Origin: Mesorhizobium sp. WSM3626
Lineage (GTDB): Bacteria > Pseudomonadota > Alphaproteobacteria > Rhizobiales > Rhizobiaceae
Assembly: GCF_000513935.1 (NCBI RefSeq)
Contig: NZ_AZUY01000001.1
Span: 6,552 to 70,551, forward strand
Reading direction: 5' to 3'
DNA: 64,000 nucleotides
Shown piece after piece: positions 35,608 to 46,001 of this stretch. The translations under genes were made by a program, and so were the position numbers. A model generated the notes under the pieces. The model had not been told where the DNA came from. It saw nothing but the letters and a program-made list of their open reading frames with translations, and did not search any database. Position 1 is the first letter of the stretch. Each line of letters starts with the position of its first letter.

Positions 35608-35720
35608 TCGGGTGCTGTGCGGCAGCTGTGGCGGCTATCCATATTGTCGTCATCCTGACATCTGAACATCAGCCCGCCACTAGCCCATTGTCACATCCAA
35701 CTTCGCGAGCGGTGACGCCT

Positions 35721-35912
35721 CTTCCTTCTCCCCTTGTGGGAGAAGGTGGATCGGCGCGTAGCGCCGAGACGGATGAGGGGTGCCGAAAGAAATAATCCGT
35801 TGATAATTCAGCGTAATGTGGTGTCGCGAGAAGCATGTTGCCAAGCTGGAACACCCCTCATCCGACCTCGCTTCGCGAGGCCACCTTCCCCCACAAGGGG
35901 GGAAGGGGGAGC
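35721..35912. repeat. Palindromic element of the CCTTCTCCCC...CGAGGCCACC family, copy 1
   Basis: The left arm has CTTCTCCCCTTGTGGGAGAAG then GGATCGGCGCGTAGCGCCGA and GGATGAGGGGTG. The right arm has CACCCCTCATCCGACCTCGC, CTTCGCGAGGCCACC and CCCACAAGGGG. The centre (about 75 bp) contains GCCAAGCTGGAACACCCC on its right side, as in the copy inside the terminase gene at 56711-56891. Between this element and the aminotransferase, about 200 bp hold only the operator palindrome. Confidence 0.85.
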
Positions 35913-36118
35913 TGAACCTTGCCGCCGGGGACGGGTGGCCGTATCTCATCCGCTATGGCCAACATCCAATTATGAAAGCTTGGGCTTCACCGCCAGCCAT
36001 ATTGGCTACAAGAAGAGCCTTTAGCGGACGCCAGCACGCTGTCGCCGGTTCCGGCTTGGCGGCGACTGGCGTATAGCGGAAGCCTTTCAGGCACTATTCA
36101 AATCGCCCGGCAAAGCGG

Positions 36119-36145
36119 ATATAGGTCAGTTAGGTTGACCTATAT
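36119..36145. promoter_or_regulatory. Perfect 10-bp-arm operator palindrome before the aminotransferase
   Basis: ATATAGGTCA-N7-TGACCTATAT, 25 bp before the translation start. Perfect symmetry, A+T-rich ends and placement at the promoter mark it as the binding site of a dimeric regulator (GntR or Lrp type are plausible). No regulator gene is adjacent. Confidence 0.7.
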
Positions 36146-36170
36146 AAGAAAAACGTCGGGGAGGCATGTC

Positions 36171-37379
36171 TTGACCCTTTTGAACCTGTTGGCTTCGCGC
36201 TCGTCGCGTATGAAAGCGTCGGAAATCCGCGAGCTGCTGAAGCTGCTCGATCAGCCTGACATCATCTCGTTCGCCGGCGGCATTCCCGATCCGTCGCTGT
36301 TTCCGGCCGACGCCATCCGCGATGCCTATGGCGATGTGCTGGGCGGGGCGGAAGCCGGGGCGGCCCTGCAGTACCAGGTTTCGGAAGGCTATCTGCCGCT
36401 GCGGCGCTGGCTTGCCGGGCAGATGGGCAAGCTCGGCATTGCCTGCGACGAGGCCAACATCTTCATCACCTCCGGCTCGCAGCAGGCGCTGGATTATCTC
36501 GGCAAGCTGTTCCTGTCGCCGGGCGATACCGCGCTGGTGACATGGCCGACCTATCTCGGCGCGCTGCAGGCCTTCAACGCCTACGAGCCGCGCTACGACC
36601 GGTTGCGGCCCGAGGGCGGCAACATGACGCCGGCGACCTACCACACCGCTGGCGCCGCCAATGGCGGGCGGGTGAAATTCGCCTATCTGGTGCCCGACTT
36701 CGCCAACCCGACCGGCGCCACGCTGGATCGAAAGCAGCGCGAGGCGGTGCTCGACCTTGCCGGCGAGCTCGACATCGCCGTCATCGAGGACGCCGCCTAT
36801 CGGGCGCTGCGCTATGATGGCGAGGGTGTGCCGCCGATCCTGGCGCTCGACTGCGCGCGGTCCGGCGGCATCGACAAGGCGCGCACGCTCTATTGCGGCT
36901 CGTTTTCGAAAATCCTGTCGCCGGGCATGCGCGTCGGCTGGGTCTGCGCGCCGCGCCACGTGGTCGAAAAACTGGTGCTGATGAAGCAGGCTTCGGACCT
37001 GCACAGCCCGTCGGTCAACCAGATGGTGATGCACCGCGTCGCCGAATCCGTGTTCGACGGCCAGGTGGAAAAACTCATCGGCGCCTATCGCGAGCGCCGC
37101 GACGGCCTGCTCGATGCGCTGGAAGTCAACATGCCGGAGGGCGTGAGCTGGAGCCGCCCGGAAGGCGGCATGTTCGTCTGGGTGACGCTGCCGGAAGGCA
37201 CCGATGCCACGGAACTCCTGGCGCGGTCGGTGAAGGAGGCGCGCGTCGCTTTCGTGCCCGGCAATGCCTTCTACGCCGACGGCACCGGCCGCAACACGCT
37301 GCGGCTGTCGTTCACGCTGGCCGACCGCCGCGCGGTGAGCGAGGGCATTCCACGGCTGGCGGCGCTGTTCAAGGGTTAG
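36171..37379 (+). CDS. PLP-dependent aminotransferase (2-aminoadipate/aromatic type)
   Basis: 402 residues. A fold type I aminotransferase: FAGGIPDPSLFP, ITSGSQQALDYLGKLF, VPDFANPTGATL, and the PLP Lys in YCGSFSKILSPGMRVGW. It resembles LysN/ARO8-type enzymes. The chosen TTG at 36171 follows GGGGAGG at the right distance and gives the family's usual N-terminus; the ATG at 36166 is out of frame, and an earlier TTG lies inside the operator palindrome. The amino donor is unknown. It is transcribed alone. Confidence 0.9.
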   Translation: MTLLNLLASRSSRMKASEIRELLKLLDQPDIISFAGGIPDPSLFPADAIRDAYGDVLGGAEAGAALQYQVSEGYLPLRRWLAGQMGKLGIACDEANIFITSGSQQALDYLGKLFLSPGDTALVTWPTYLGALQAFNAYEPRYDRLRPEGGNMTPATYHTAGAANGGRVKFAYLVPDFANPTGATLDRKQREAVLDLAGELDIAVIEDAAYRALRYDGEGVPPILALDCARSGGIDKARTLYCGSFSKILSPGMRVGWVCAPRHVVEKLVLMKQASDLHSPSVNQMVMHRVAESVFDGQVEKLIGAYRERRDGLLDALEVNMPEGVSWSRPEGGMFVWVTLPEGTDATELLARSVKEARVAFVPGNAFYADGTGRNTLRLSFTLADRRAVSEGIPRLAALFKG

Positions 37380-37385
37380 CCAAGC

Positions 37386-37640
37386 TTACGCCGGCACGTT
37401 CACCAACTGCTTGAGCTTCGCGAGCCTGGCGCGGGCGAGCTTGCGGATCGGCTTTTGGAAACCCTCTTCGCCGGTTTCGACGACGAAGACCAAGGTCTTG
37501 AAGTCCAGCATGAACTCGTCGATGGCCCGCGCCGTCTTTTCGGACCTGTCCTTGAACCGGCGCAGCAATGCGTTCGCTTCCTCGATGTCGTCGGCGCCGG
37601 CGCTGTCGACCAGCGCTTCAAATCTCTGAAAACAATCCAA
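37386..37640 (-). CDS. Small hypothetical protein, possibly frameshifted
   Basis: 84 residues from a TTG start. Hydrophilic and helical (ADDIEEANALLRRFKDRSEKTARAIDEFMLDFKTLVFVVE), with a basic C-terminus. The adjoining frame upstream on the same strand reads GTFRLTGSLVARREDGDWIVFRDLK before the point where this frame becomes convincing, so the true gene may begin further upstream and contain a one-base shift near 37620. It converges with the aminotransferase gene. Function unknown. Confidence 0.45.
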   Translation of the reverse strand: MDCFQRFEALVDSAGADDIEEANALLRRFKDRSEKTARAIDEFMLDFKTLVFVVETGEEGFQKPIRKLARARLAKLKQLVNVPA

Positions 37641-37794
37641 TCGCCATCCTCCCGCCGCGCCACCAAACTTCCGGTCAGCCGAAAAGTTCCGTCGGGTCCA
37701 AAAAATTGTCGCTGGTTGTCAGCAGATGCAGGCGCCCCGCGTTGACGCCTTGCCGCCGGCGCCTAAATTCGAGGCCTTGCGAGGAGGAGCTTTC

Positions 37795-38214
37795 ATGGAA
37801 CTGCATCGCGGCCGGCTCATCGACCACCTGCAGCTCGTGGTCCGGGATCTCCCCGCCAGCCGGCGTTTCTACGAGGCGCTCTTCCAGGTGCTCGGTATCC
37901 CGATCGGCGGCACCGGCGAGGATTACTTCTGGGCCGACGAATTGTTCATCTCCAGCGTCGACAGCCGGGCCGCACAGGGAAAGCTGACCGGCCGCCATCA
38001 TCTGGCCTTCCAGGCCAGGGATCACGCCATGGTCGATGCCTTCTACGAGGCCGGACTCGAGGCCGGGGGCACGGACAATGGCGCGCCCGGCGAGCGGCCC
38101 TATCATCCCGGCTATTATGCCGCCTTCCTGCTCGACCCGGACGGCAACAACATCGAGGCCGTCCACCACGGCCCGGCCAACCGGAGTGCGGCTTCCGTGA
38201 AGATCACGTTCTAG
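37795..38214 (+). CDS. VOC (glyoxalase/bleomycin-resistance) family protein
   Basis: 139 residues. Two beta-alpha-beta-beta-beta units; candidate metal ligands are His11 (LIDHLQLVVRDL), His in GRHHLAFQA near 70, and Glu in LLDPDGNNIEAVHH near 122. The family includes glyoxalases, dioxygenases and resistance proteins, and the substrate cannot be predicted. The ATG at 37795 follows GAGGAGGAG. Confidence 0.92.
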   Translation: MELHRGRLIDHLQLVVRDLPASRRFYEALFQVLGIPIGGTGEDYFWADELFISSVDSRAAQGKLTGRHHLAFQARDHAMVDAFYEAGLEAGGTDNGAPGERPYHPGYYAAFLLDPDGNNIEAVHHGPANRSAASVKITF

Positions 38215-38216
38215 GG

Positions 38217-38357
38217 CGTATTGATATTCAGGTGAGGTCAGCCTGCAAATGCCGGCTTCCTGCGCTTCCGGTGCTCATATACCCAAACGTACGCTCCGCT
38301 CCGGTTCTCGGAATCCACCATTTTCGGCTCGGCCTGACCTGGATCTCAACACATCCT
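38217..38357. repeat. MITE-like element with TTGATATTCAGGTGAGG ends
   Basis: About 140 bp with imperfect terminal inverted repeats: GTATTGATATTCAGGTGAGG at the left and a diverged complement (GGCCTGACCTGGATCTCAACA-like) at the right. The interior contains CTTCCTGCGCTTCC and CGTACGCTCCGCTCCGG. It fills most of the 360-bp gap between the VOC and AraC genes; the remainder shows no clear coding signal. Confidence 0.6.
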
Positions 38358-38576
38358 AGGCGGTGACCGCAGGCGAGGCCGGGTGATTCCCATCCCGCAT
38401 TCCTGGTATTTTGGAAATCGAACGCGGGGCCGGCGAATCGGATCGGATGCTTGATCTGGGCGGCACTGAAATTGTCCTGCAGGGCATGGATAGCGTCGCC
38501 TCTGGACAAGAGGCAAATCGGTCCCATACGGTGCGGCTTCAGGGAAGACGCGTGCGCGGGAAAGGCCGGTTGGTCA

Positions 38577-39536
38577 TTGAAAAAGAATGTCTTCTCGTCG
38601 GTCGACCTGCCGCCGCATCTCGACGACCGCGCGCGCTTCGCGCTCTGGCAGGACATCCATGTTGCGGAGATATGGTCGGTCGAATACGCCATCTCCGGCA
38701 ACGTGCCGTTCCAGGCGGATATCGAAGCCACCGCCATCGGGCCGCTGGTGCTGGGGCGGATGGCAGGGACGATCAGGCATGCCAGCCGCAAGACGCGCAA
38801 CATCGCCGATGACGGCCGCGACGGCTATCTGCTGCTGGTCAACGACGGCGACACCAAGCTGAGCGGCGTGCAGACCGGCCGCGACTACAGCATCGGCAGG
38901 GGCGAAGGCGCGCTGGTCTCGGCTTCGGAAGCGCTGGAAATGACCGGCGGCGACCGAAATGTCTGGACCAATGTCGTGGTGCCGCGCGAAATCCTGGAAA
39001 ATGCCTTCCCTCATGTCGAGGATCGCCTGGCGCTGACCATCGGCGCCGACAATGAAGCGCTCGATATGCTCAAGCGCTATTGCGGCTTCCTGGAAGCGGG
39101 ACCGGCATTGCTCTCGCCCGACCTTGTCGCCCACGCCACCGAGACGATCGTCGACCTGATCGGGCTGGCGACCGGCGCCAAGGGCGAGATCGCCGAGCTG
39201 GCGGGCGTGCGCGGCCTGCGCGCGGCAAGGCTGCAGGCCATCCTGCAGAAGATGCGGGACAACTTCGCCGATCCCGCCATCTCGGCCCAGCACATCGCCC
39301 AGCATTTGCGGCTTTCCGCGCGCTATGTCCATGATCTCCTGCAGGAAACGGGATCCAGTTTCGCCGAGCATATTCTCGAACTGCGCCTGCAGAGAGCCCA
39401 TCGCATGCTGCGCGACCGGCGCAACGACAGCATGCGGGTCAGCGAGATCGCGCTGTTGAGCGGTTTTTCCGACGTCTCCTATTTCAATCGCTGTTTCCGC
39501 CGCCGCTTCGGCTCGACGCCGAGTGGCGCCAGGTAG
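38577..39536 (+). CDS. AraC family transcriptional regulator
   Basis: About 319 residues. An N-terminal AraC-binding-like domain (VDLPPHLDDRARFALWQDIH, then GPLVLGRMAGTIRHASRKTR) is followed by a C-terminal AraC helix-turn-helix (about 215-315): ISAQHIAQHLRLSARYVHDLLQETGSSFAEHILELRL and IALLSGFSDVSYFNRCFRRRFGSTPS. The start is uncertain; TTG 38577 after AAAGG gives the family's usual N-terminus, and upstream sequence in frame looks non-coding. Targets unknown. Confidence 0.85.
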   Translation: MKKNVFSSVDLPPHLDDRARFALWQDIHVAEIWSVEYAISGNVPFQADIEATAIGPLVLGRMAGTIRHASRKTRNIADDGRDGYLLLVNDGDTKLSGVQTGRDYSIGRGEGALVSASEALEMTGGDRNVWTNVVVPREILENAFPHVEDRLALTIGADNEALDMLKRYCGFLEAGPALLSPDLVAHATETIVDLIGLATGAKGEIAELAGVRGLRAARLQAILQKMRDNFADPAISAQHIAQHLRLSARYVHDLLQETGSSFAEHILELRLQRAHRMLRDRRNDSMRVSEIALLSGFSDVSYFNRCFRRRFGSTPSGAR

Positions 39537-39780
39537 GGCGATTCATCGTTTCATTGAATCGCAAGCGGGCTTTTCCCGCGCCGGCACGTTTGCAAGCAGC
39601 GAGAGATGGCGAAGACTGGTTCCGATCAGCTTTGCCGATCGCTGCCTTGCGTTGCCAATTCGGTGGCTCCGGTGCTAACCGTGAAAATGGCGGACGGGAA
39701 TCGGCGAAGCAATGCGCGCCGCCTTTCTCAACAACATCCCGAACAGAACATCTCTTGCCTACCGTGGAGAACCGATTTTT

Positions 39781-40296
39781 ATGCAGAAATCAACCAGGGC
39801 GATCCGTGTCGCCGCGCCGTTGCTTGCGATTTTGGGCATGGCCGCACCATTCATATTACCTATTACTCATATATCTTCCGCGCAGGCCCAGGAGGAATAT
39901 CTTCCGACCCAGAAGGACTTTGTCGGCAAATGGCAACTCAGCGGCGCGACCACCCGGCCGCCGCGCGACTTGAAGGATGCGCCCACGCCGGAACAGGAAG
40001 CGGCTGCCAGTGAGTTCCAGCAGACGGTGACCGCGTTTTACGGCGCGTTCGATTATCTGGAGATTACCGCGGACGGCCGTTACAATTTCCATCAGCCCGG
40101 TGACCCGACATCGGGTTCCTGCGTCTGGTGCGGGACCTGGTCCTTCAGCAAGAGTTCGGCGTGGCTCAAGCTGGACACGGCGCCCAGGCTCGATATCTAC
40201 GCCAAGGGCGGCGACATACAGATGACCTACACCGCCGAACCCGATGAAAAATCGAAATACGCCTGGCTGGTGTTCGGCTGGACGAAGGTTGAGTAG
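39781..40296 (+). CDS. Secreted protein of unknown function
   Basis: 171 residues. The signal peptide (AIRVAAPLLAILGMAAPFILPITHISSAQA) is followed by a mature part with FVGKWQLSGATTRPP, YLEITADGRYNFHQPGDPTSGSCVWCGTWSF and DIQMTYTAEPDEKSKYAWLVF. The GKWQLS ... DGRYxF ... GTWSF pattern resembles small lipocalin-like beta-barrel proteins, with one CxxC. Likely periplasmic. Confidence 0.8.
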   Translation: MQKSTRAIRVAAPLLAILGMAAPFILPITHISSAQAQEEYLPTQKDFVGKWQLSGATTRPPRDLKDAPTPEQEAAASEFQQTVTAFYGAFDYLEITADGRYNFHQPGDPTSGSCVWCGTWSFSKSSAWLKLDTAPRLDIYAKGGDIQMTYTAEPDEKSKYAWLVFGWTKVE

Positions 40297-40376
40297 ACGG
40301 CGCGCGACGCTCCGGGAAATTCGCGGGTCCGAGCGGCTTTTCACCCATCTCGTATTCGGCGGCCCGAGGAGTCCAC

Positions 40377-40994
40377 ATGAGTTCATTGCCTGAAGCCGTG
40401 CCGTTTTTCAGTCAGTGGGAGACGCCCGACATGACGCTGGCGGTGCTCGCCGACGGCGCCGAAGCCGCGTTGCGGCGGGATCCGCTGTGGCAGGGATCGG
40501 GTGCCGCCACGCTCGACGAATACGCGGTCTGGGCAGCCAATGTCTGCGGCATGGCTTGCCTCAAGATGATCCTGGCGACGCGCGGCCAGATCGTGCCGAC
40601 GATCGAGCTGGCAAGACGGTGCACCGGATATGGCGGCTATGTCGTCAATGAAGGCTCGATCAAGGGCCTGATCTATGCGCCCTTCGTCACTTTCGTGAAG
40701 CAGGAATTCGGCCTCGAGGCCGAGGTGATGACCGATGTCGCGGCAGCGGACGTCCCGGGGATCCTCGCCCGGTCGCGCTTCTTCATCGCTTCGGTCAGCA
40801 GTTCGATCCGCTGGCCGGAGCGCGAGCCGCCGTCGAAGGGCGGTCATCTGGTGCTGGTCACGGCGGCATCGGACAATGGTTTTCGCTTCCACAACCCATC
40901 CGGCCATACCAGCGCCACACAGGCGGACGCAGTGTTGGCGCCCATCGATTTCGATCGTTTCTTCGCCAATCGCGGCATTGCCGTCAGCATTTGA
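40377..40994 (+). CDS. C39-like (papain-fold) peptidase family protein, paired with ddl
   Basis: 205 residues. A candidate Cys is in WAANVCGMACLKMIL (near 60), a candidate His in KGGHLVLV (near 157) and Asn in FRFHNPSGH, the order expected of C39_2-like cysteine peptidases. No signal peptide and no ABC domain, so it is unlike bacteriocin exporters. It lies 23 bp upstream of a D-Ala-D-Ala ligase gene in the same direction, suggesting a joint role in a short-peptide or cell-wall pathway. Role inferred only. Confidence 0.8.
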   Translation: MSSLPEAVPFFSQWETPDMTLAVLADGAEAALRRDPLWQGSGAATLDEYAVWAANVCGMACLKMILATRGQIVPTIELARRCTGYGGYVVNEGSIKGLIYAPFVTFVKQEFGLEAEVMTDVAAADVPGILARSRFFIASVSSSIRWPEREPPSKGGHLVLVTAASDNGFRFHNPSGHTSATQADAVLAPIDFDRFFANRGIAVSI

Positions 40995-41017
40995 TTTTTG
41001 ACAGTTGAGGGATTTCG

Positions 41018-42097
41018 ATGACCGGAAAGATCAGGGTTGCCATCCTCTATGGCGGTCGCTCGGCCGAGCACGAGGTGTCGCGGCTGTCGGCGGCCAATGT
41101 GCTGAAGGCGATCGACCGGACGCGCTACGAGGTGGTGCCGATCGGCATTTCCAGGGACGGCAGATGGCTGCTGCAGCCGGCGTCCGAGGCCTTCGGCGAA
41201 GGGGCAGGGGCTCCAGTGTCGGAGGACGGCGTGGAAGTCGCCCTGCTGCCCGGCGGCAAGGGCCGGCTGATCTCGGCGTCGCACAAGGAAACGGACCTGC
41301 CGCCGGTCGATGTCGTCTTTCCCGTGCTGCACGGTCCGTTCGGCGAGGACGGCTCGGTGCAGGGCTATGCCGAGGTTGCCGATGTCGCCTATGTCGGCTG
41401 CGGCATCCTCGCTTCGGCCGCCGCCATGGACAAGGACGTCGCCAAGCGGCTGCTGCGTGAGGCCGGCCTTGCCGTCGCCCGCTCGGTCACCGTGCTTAGA
41501 GGCGATGTCGGTTCATTCCAGGAAATCGCCGGGGCGCTCGGGCTGCCTTTCTTCGCCAAGCCGGCGCGCCAGGGCTCGTCCTTCGGAGTGAGCAAGGTAA
41601 ACGACAGGGATGGCTTCGAAGCAGCCATCGAAACCAGTTTCCGCTATGACGGCAAGGCGTTGATCGAGGAGTTCGTCGAAGGCCGCGAGATCGAGTGCTC
41701 GGTGTTGCAACGGGCAGACGGCTCGCTCACGGTGTCGCTGCCAGGCGAGATCATCCCGGCCGGCAAGCATGGCTTCTACACTTACGAGGCCAAATATCTC
41801 GACGCCGACGGCGCAGTGGTCAAAGTGCCCGCCGATATTCCCGCCGCGGTCGCCGACAGAGCGCGGGACATGGCGGCGCAAGCCTTCAAGGCGCTCGGCT
41901 GCGAGGCCATGGCGCGCGTCGACTTCTTCCTGCGCGCCGACGGCTCCCTGCTGGTCAACGAGGTCAACACGCTGCCCGGCTTCACCGACATCTCGATGTA
42001 CGCCAAGGCGCTGGCGGCGATCGGCATCGGCTACAGCGAGGTCATCAACGCGCTGATCGAGCACGCGCTGGCAAGGCATAAAGTGCGCACAGTCTGA
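41018..42097 (+). CDS. ddl: D-alanine--D-alanine ligase
   Basis: 359 residues. An ATP-grasp enzyme with YGGRSAEHEVS at the N-terminus, FPVLHGPFGEDGSVQGYAE, DKDVAKRLL, FAKPARQGSSFGVSK (phosphate-binding Lys and loop), LIEEFVEGREIECSVL and MARVDFFLRADGSLLVNEVNTLPGFTDISMY (Mg ligands). It joins two D-Ala for peptidoglycan. It is not next to a mur/fts cluster, so it may be a second, DdlA-like copy or a ligase for another dipeptide. It forms a two-gene unit with the C39-like protein. Confidence 0.95.
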   Translation: MTGKIRVAILYGGRSAEHEVSRLSAANVLKAIDRTRYEVVPIGISRDGRWLLQPASEAFGEGAGAPVSEDGVEVALLPGGKGRLISASHKETDLPPVDVVFPVLHGPFGEDGSVQGYAEVADVAYVGCGILASAAAMDKDVAKRLLREAGLAVARSVTVLRGDVGSFQEIAGALGLPFFAKPARQGSSFGVSKVNDRDGFEAAIETSFRYDGKALIEEFVEGREIECSVLQRADGSLTVSLPGEIIPAGKHGFYTYEAKYLDADGAVVKVPADIPAAVADRARDMAAQAFKALGCEAMARVDFFLRADGSLLVNEVNTLPGFTDISMYAKALAAIGIGYSEVINALIEHALARHKVRTV

Positions 42098-42151
42098 AGT
42101 CTTCGCCGATCGAGATACAAGCCAGGCTGATCCCGTTTGCGCTCCGAGCGC

Positions 42152-43709
<1,558 letters not shown>

Positions 43710-44018
43710 CTATTGCATCGAGCCTGGTCGATGAAGATCGTGATGGACTGTCGCACTCTCATCGCCGTTCTCGACGAGACCGGGTGGGGGCGAAGCCAAT
43801 CCGTCGCCAAAAGTGTCGAATTCGATCGCCGCGCCAAGCAGTTGAGCAGCCTGCATGACCAGATGTTCAATGTCCTCGAGGGCGACATTCTCGGCCAGGT
43901 TCCTGAGCCTGATCCTTTCCGCCACTGCCGTCAGTTCGATGATGCCAACGGTCCTGAACGCTGCGCGGACAGTCGAATAGACGTCTTCACGCAGCCGTGT
44001 GGAATAGTCGTATCGCAT
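43710..44018 (-). CDS. Small conserved hypothetical protein
   Basis: 102 residues. Helical (MRYDYSTRLREDVYSTVRAAFRTVGIIELTAVAERIRLRNLAENVALEDIEHLVMQAAQLLGAAIEFD), with no membrane segment or Cys. A good GGGAGG ribosome site is followed by ATG at 44018. I recall such proteins from Mesorhizobium as uncharacterised. It stands alone; function unknown. Confidence 0.7.
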   Translation of the reverse strand: MRYDYSTRLREDVYSTVRAAFRTVGIIELTAVAERIRLRNLAENVALEDIEHLVMQAAQLLGAAIEFDTFGDGLASPPPGLVENGDESATVHHDLHRPGSMQ

Positions 44019-44285
44019 CGAAACCTCCCAAAGCGAGTTGGTTTCCTCAAGGCGGCAGGATGCGCCCGATACCCGGGCCTGACAAGTTAAAATTGAAAAA
44101 TCCGCAAATAAAATCAGCTAGTTAGCAGAGTTACGCGAACGGGCAATCTGCGTTCGATGCTCATCATAGGTACAAAGCTACATTCCCGCATTCGCGGCGC
44201 TTGACGCAAGATGAGCGAATTCCTAATTGTAAGTGGAATGAGACAGTTACTAACTGTGCGACAAATCTTGTGCGGGGAGGTGGAT

Positions 44286-44528
44286 ATGGTTGAACTGGAA
44301 CGCCCGGAACGATTGCAGGTGATGTTGACCCAGGATGAGCTGGCAGCGCTGGAAAACTGGCGTTTCGACAAGCGCATGCCCAGCCGTTCGGCTGCGGTGC
44401 GTGAATTGCTGCGCCGTGGCCTTGCCTCAGACGGGTTCCTGACGGCCGAGATGGGGGCCAAGTCGCAGGAGTTTGGCGTGCTCAGGCCCAATGGCGATGG
44501 CAAGACGCCGCCGGAACAGGCGGAGTGA
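44286..44528 (+). CDS. Ribbon-helix-helix-like small protein
   Basis: 80 residues. RLQVMLTQDELAALENWRFDKRMPSRSAAVRELLRRGLA (residues 8-46) fits an RHH fold: a short strand, then two helices. The ATG at 44286 follows GGGGAGG. It lies 74 bp upstream of the HWE kinase gene on the same strand and may be its transcriptional partner. No toxin gene is adjacent. Confidence 0.75.
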   Translation: MVELERPERLQVMLTQDELAALENWRFDKRMPSRSAAVRELLRRGLASDGFLTAEMGAKSQEFGVLRPNGDGKTPPEQAE

Positions 44529-44602
44529 AATACGTTAAGGCCTATCCATCCTCGCGCCGGCGATTGCCTTGATCCGTTTGCGCCTTATCTGATCGGGAGA
44601 AG

Positions 44603-45697
44603 ATGCAATTGCGGGTGGCGATGAACGACGTCGACGGCAGCGACAGACAGGGGGCGACCGCCGATGCCCGGCTCGCGGCAATTGTCGATTCCTCGTTCGA
44701 TGCCATCATCAGCAAGGACCTGAACAGCATCATCCAAAGCTGGAACCAGGCGGCGGAACGCATGTTCGGCTATACCGCCGAGGAGGCGATCGGCCAATCC
44801 ATCCTCATGCTCATCCCCGATCACCTCAAGAACGAGGAGATCGAGATCATCAGCAAGATTCGCAGCGGCGACCGGGTGGCGAGCTTTGAGACGACGCGCA
44901 AGCGCAAGGATGGCGTGCCGATTTCCGTCTCGCTGACGATCTCGCCGATCAAGAACAGCAATGGCGAGATCATCGGCGCCTCGCAGATCGCCCGCGATAT
45001 CTCCGCCGCCAAGGAGAGCGAGCGCCGCATCAGGCTGCTGATGCGGGAGGTCAACCATCGAGTCAAGAACCAGTTCGCGGTCATCCTGTCGATGGTCAGG
45101 GAGACCAGCAAGCGCTCGACCGATCCAGGCGAGTTCGAGGAGTTGATCCGCGCCCGCATCATGGCGCTGTCGCGGTCGCACGATCTGCTCGTCACCTCGG
45201 AATGGGCGGGGGCGAGCCTGTTCGACCTGATCCAGGAACATCTCAAGCCCTTCGGCCTCGAGGAGCAGATATTGCTCTCCGGCCCGGTCCTGACGCTGCA
45301 GTCGAACGCGGTACAGAACCTCGGCATGGCCTTCCACGAACTGGGTACGAACTCGTCCAAATATGGCGCGCTGGGCAGCGAAGGCGGCCGGGTGGAGATC
45401 ACCTGGACAATCGACTCCGGCGCGCAAAACCCTGGCTCCATGGGCGAGCGTGAATTCCAGTTGACCTGGGAGGAGACGTCGACGCCGCATCCCGGCGACC
45501 GGCGGGACCAGACCGCGCGCAAGGGGTTCGGCACCGTCGTGCTGCAGCGGGTGGCGCCGCAATCGCTGGGCGGTTCCGCCATTCTGGAGCGGTCGCCCGG
45601 CTATTTCAAATGGCGGCTGAGCGCGCCCTTGGCATCCATCGTCGTGGCGCCGATCGGTAGCGAGGCTGACGGCGATTCGCCGGGTTCCGGCATCTAG
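44603..45697 (+). CDS. PAS-HWE sensor histidine kinase
   Basis: 364 residues. A PAS domain (about 25-140: AIVDSSFDAIISKDLNSIIQSWNQAAERMFGYTAEEAIGQS) is followed by an HWE kinase domain. The phospho-acceptor His is in LLMREVNHRVKNQF, the N-box in LGMAFHELGTNSSKYGAL, and the WE pair in FQLTWEETSTP; GFGTVVLQRVAP ends the ATP site. No membrane helix, so it senses a cytoplasmic cue. HWE kinases are typical of Rhizobiales and often feed the general stress response. The cognate response regulator is not adjacent. Confidence 0.93.
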   Translation: MQLRVAMNDVDGSDRQGATADARLAAIVDSSFDAIISKDLNSIIQSWNQAAERMFGYTAEEAIGQSILMLIPDHLKNEEIEIISKIRSGDRVASFETTRKRKDGVPISVSLTISPIKNSNGEIIGASQIARDISAAKESERRIRLLMREVNHRVKNQFAVILSMVRETSKRSTDPGEFEELIRARIMALSRSHDLLVTSEWAGASLFDLIQEHLKPFGLEEQILLSGPVLTLQSNAVQNLGMAFHELGTNSSKYGALGSEGGRVEITWTIDSGAQNPGSMGEREFQLTWEETSTPHPGDRRDQTARKGFGTVVLQRVAPQSLGGSAILERSPGYFKWRLSAPLASIVVAPIGSEADGDSPGSGI

Positions 45698-45755
45698 GGC
45701 GATCCGCCGGTCTGGAACGCCGCCCAAAATCCGTGGCCCAAAATCCGTGCTCGAC

Positions 45756-46001
45756 CTACTCGACCAGGATATGGGCCTCGCGCGCGGCTTCGACAAAAGC
45801 CTCCCTGGCGACATCGGGCGGCACGTCGCCGCTCGTTGCGCGGCGGCAGGCGCGCAGCGCGGACTGATGTTTCAGACTGCCGGCATCGCGCCAATGTGTC
45901 GTCAGCAACTCGATGGCCTGTTGTGTGTTGGACAGGTTTCGGGTGGCTCCGGCAACGCCGACCGAAACCACGACGGGCTTGGAGAACCACGCGGTTTGCA
46001 T
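45756..46001 (-). CDS. DUF982 domain protein, copy A
   Basis: 81 residues: TAWFSKPVVVSVGVAGATRNLSNTQQAIELLTTHW, then ALRACRRATSGDVPPDVAREAFVEAAREAHILVE, the DUF982 pattern seen mainly in rhizobia. Function unknown. ATG at 46001. It converges with the HWE kinase gene. Two paralogues lie at 51456 and 51714. Confidence 0.9.
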   Translation of the reverse strand: MQTAWFSKPVVVSVGVAGATRNLSNTQQAIELLTTHWRDAGSLKHQSALRACRRATSGDVPPDVAREAFVEAAREAHILVE

